Assembly (NCBI RefSeq): GCF_027620315.1
Contig: NZ_JAPNNL010000003.1
Location: forward strand, 42,639 to 106,638
Length of the DNA stretch: 64,000 nt
Reading direction: 5' to 3'
DNA from: Nonomuraea corallina
Lineage (GTDB): Bacteria > Actinomycetota > Actinomycetes > Streptosporangiales > Streptosporangiaceae
Shown here: in pieces, positions 62,890 to 64,000 of the stretch
Layout: every line of letters begins with the position of its first letter
Position numbering within the stretch: the first letter of the stretch is position 1
Made by a program: the position numbers and the translations under genes
Notes under the pieces: model-generated
Databases searched by the model: none
What the model was told of the DNA's origin: nothing
What the model saw: the letters and a program-made list of their open reading frames with translations, nothing else

Positions 62890-63438
62890 ATGGGCTCACG
62901 CATGCGAGCACACCTGCCTCTCCGGCTCATCAGGACGACGGCCTTCGCCGCCGTCTGTGTGCTCCTCGCGGCCCTCGCCCACTGGCTGAGCGGCGGCGCC
63001 CGCCCCGAGCCCTGGGCCCTGACCGCCGGCGTCCTCGCGGTCTTCGCGTCCGCCGCGGCCCTGAGCGGCCGGGAGCGCTCACCGGCCCAGGTCGCCTGCC
63101 TGCTGGTCGCAGCCCAGCTCGGGCTGCACGAGCTGTTCGGCGGTGACGGCACCGGCTACGTCGCGGCGCACCTGCACGGGCAGGGGCTCGGCGAGGCGCT
63201 GGGCATGCTGACGGCCCACCTGACGGCCACGCTCCTCACCGGCTGGTGGCTGGCGCGCGGCGAGTCCGCGCTCTGGGCGCTGCTGCGCCGCCTGGCCCGC
63301 CGCCTCCTGTTCCCCCGGCCCGCCCCGGCGCCCGCCGCCGCCCGGCCGCTCGCCCCCGTCGTACGGGCCCGCGCCGTGCCGCCGGACCCGGCCCTGCGTC
63401 ACAGCCTGGCCAGGCGCGGTCCTCCGCTTCCCGCCTGA
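62890..63438 (+). CDS. Small membrane protein preceding YcnI gene
   Basis: This 182-residue protein has four predicted helices (about 15-33, 40-58, 65-80, 100-122) and an Arg/Pro/Ala-rich C-terminal tail of about 50 residues. His residues line the helices (AALAHWLSGG, LGLHELFGG, AAHLHGQG, LTAHLTA). It is placed 46 bases before a YcnI-type copper-linked gene on the same strand. Similar genes commonly precede ycnI/copC units in actinomycetes, so a copper-related role is inferred. ATG 62890 is used, with ATG 62902 also possible; neither has a strong ribosome site. Confidence 0.65.
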   Translation: MGSRMRAHLPLRLIRTTAFAAVCVLLAALAHWLSGGARPEPWALTAGVLAVFASAAALSGRERSPAQVACLLVAAQLGLHELFGGDGTGYVAAHLHGQGLGEALGMLTAHLTATLLTGWWLARGESALWALLRRLARRLLFPRPAPAPAAARPLAPVVRARAVPPDPALRHSLARRGPPLPA

Positions 63439-63484
63439 CCTGCTGACATCCGTTTTTCCCCTTACCGTCAAGTGGAGTTCCGCC

Positions 63485-64000
63485 ATGTCCTTCTTCAGGC
63501 GTGCGGCGACCGTGCTCGCCGCCACCACCGTCGTCGTCGCCGCGCCGGCCCTGCCCGCGCTGGCCCATGTCACGATCAATCCCGGCACCGCCGAGGCGGG
63601 CGGGTTCACCAAGGTCGCCTTCCGGGTGCCCAACGAGCGCGACGACGCCAAGACCACCAAGGTCGAGGTGTCGTTCCCGACCGACCACCCGCTGGCGTTC
63701 GTCTCGGTCAAGCCGGTGCCCGGCTGGACCGTCAAGGTCACCGAGGGCAAGCTGCCCAAGCCCGTCACCACCGAGTTCGGTGAGCTCACCGAGGCCGTCA
63801 CCACCGTCGTCTGGTCGGGCGGCGAGATCGGCCAGGGCGAGTTCCAGGAGTTCGAGGTGTCGATGGGACGGCTGCCCGAGGGCGTCGGCCAGCTGGTGTT
63901 CCCGACCAGGCAGACCTACTCGGGCGGCGAGGTCGTCTCGTGGTCCGACGTCCCCGCGGCCGGCGGCGCCGAGCCCGAGCACCCGGCCCCCGTGCTCAGG
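63485..64000 (+). CDS. YcnI-family (DUF1775) copper-associated exported protein, 3' end cut by window
   Basis: The first 172 residues of a YcnI protein are present; the gene runs off the window. The signal peptide (MSFFRRAATVLAATTVVVAAPALPALA) is followed directly by His-Val (AHVTINPG), the mature N-terminal His that binds copper in YcnI. The DUF1775 domain continues with FRVPNERDDAKTTKVEVSFPTDHPLAFVSVKPVPGWTVKV and WSGGEIGQGEFQEFEVSMGRLPEG. It likely binds copper outside the membrane and is usually followed by copC/copD-type genes. GGAG at 63473-63476 precedes ATG 63485. Confidence 0.92.
   Translation, partial: MSFFRRAATVLAATTVVVAAPALPALAHVTINPGTAEAGGFTKVAFRVPNERDDAKTTKVEVSFPTDHPLAFVSVKPVPGWTVKVTEGKLPKPVTTEFGELTEAVTTVVWSGGEIGQGEFQEFEVSMGRLPEGVGQLVFPTRQTYSGGEVVSWSDVPAAGGAEPEHPAPVLR

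Overview
This 64 kb window is very GC-rich (most third codon positions are G or C). It uses many GTG starts and short or overlapping gene junctions. It carries typical actinomycete genes: desferrioxamine synthetase, a RamB-type regulator beside isocitrate lyase, a YcnI protein, DUF1918, GpgS, and class Ia ribonucleotide reductase behind a cobalamin riboswitch. The best guess is a filamentous actinomycete near Streptosporangiales or Streptomycetales; genus cannot be fixed from the sequence alone. I see no tRNA, rRNA, CRISPR array, transposase or phage gene. The layout looks like stable chromosome with one small natural-product island.

Layout. 0-6 kb: end of a siderophore operon (desD), a tendamistat-like secreted protein, a LivK-like binding protein, and a divergent LysE exporter / MocR regulator pair with a perfect palindrome between them. 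5.5-12.8 kb: a FAS1 protein, a large membrane protein with pentapeptide-like repeats, an Rph/PEP-synthase-like enzyme and a zinc alcohol dehydrogenase. 13-17.6 kb: a GCS2 ligase, DUF2243 and CtaG membrane proteins, a GT9 enzyme, and TerC behind a probable Mn2+ (yybP-ykoY) riboswitch. 18-33 kb: a block recalling actinobacterial DosR/OsdR dormancy regulons (second-type GAPDH, two universal stress proteins, an APH/AAA fusion, two P2-type ATPases). Set inside it is a sulfide/persulfide operon (CstR-like repressor, MBL-rhodanese, membrane rhodanese, TauE) with matching operators.

33-43.5 kb: small secreted proteins, a DMFase-like lipoprotein, and a compact azol(in)e RiPP (TOMM) cluster read from 40889 down to 36802. 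Its order is a 224-residue precursor-like protein ending in a Cys/Ser/Thr-rich tail, an RRE-ThiF partner protein, a YcaO cyclodehydratase ending in PxPxP, and a SagB-type dehydrogenase. This is the most unusual system in the window because the putative leader is about 200 residues long. A PadR/hydrolase pair and a thioesterase follow.

43.5-48.6 kb: a two-component system divergent from an ABC transporter, with tandem 9-bp repeats between them. 48.7-53.4 kb: nrdAB under two NrdR boxes plus a B12 riboswitch, then an Fe/Mn superoxide dismutase under a near-consensus Nur box, then an ABC-ATPase remnant. 53.5-64 kb: acyl-CoA dehydrogenase, VOC, VanX-like peptidase, GpgS, ramB/aceA, a siderophore-interacting protein under an iron box, an HSL-type esterase, two small membrane proteins, and the start of a YcnI gene cut by the window end. 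Metal- and vitamin-dependent control (Fe, Ni, Mn, B12) recurs across the window.
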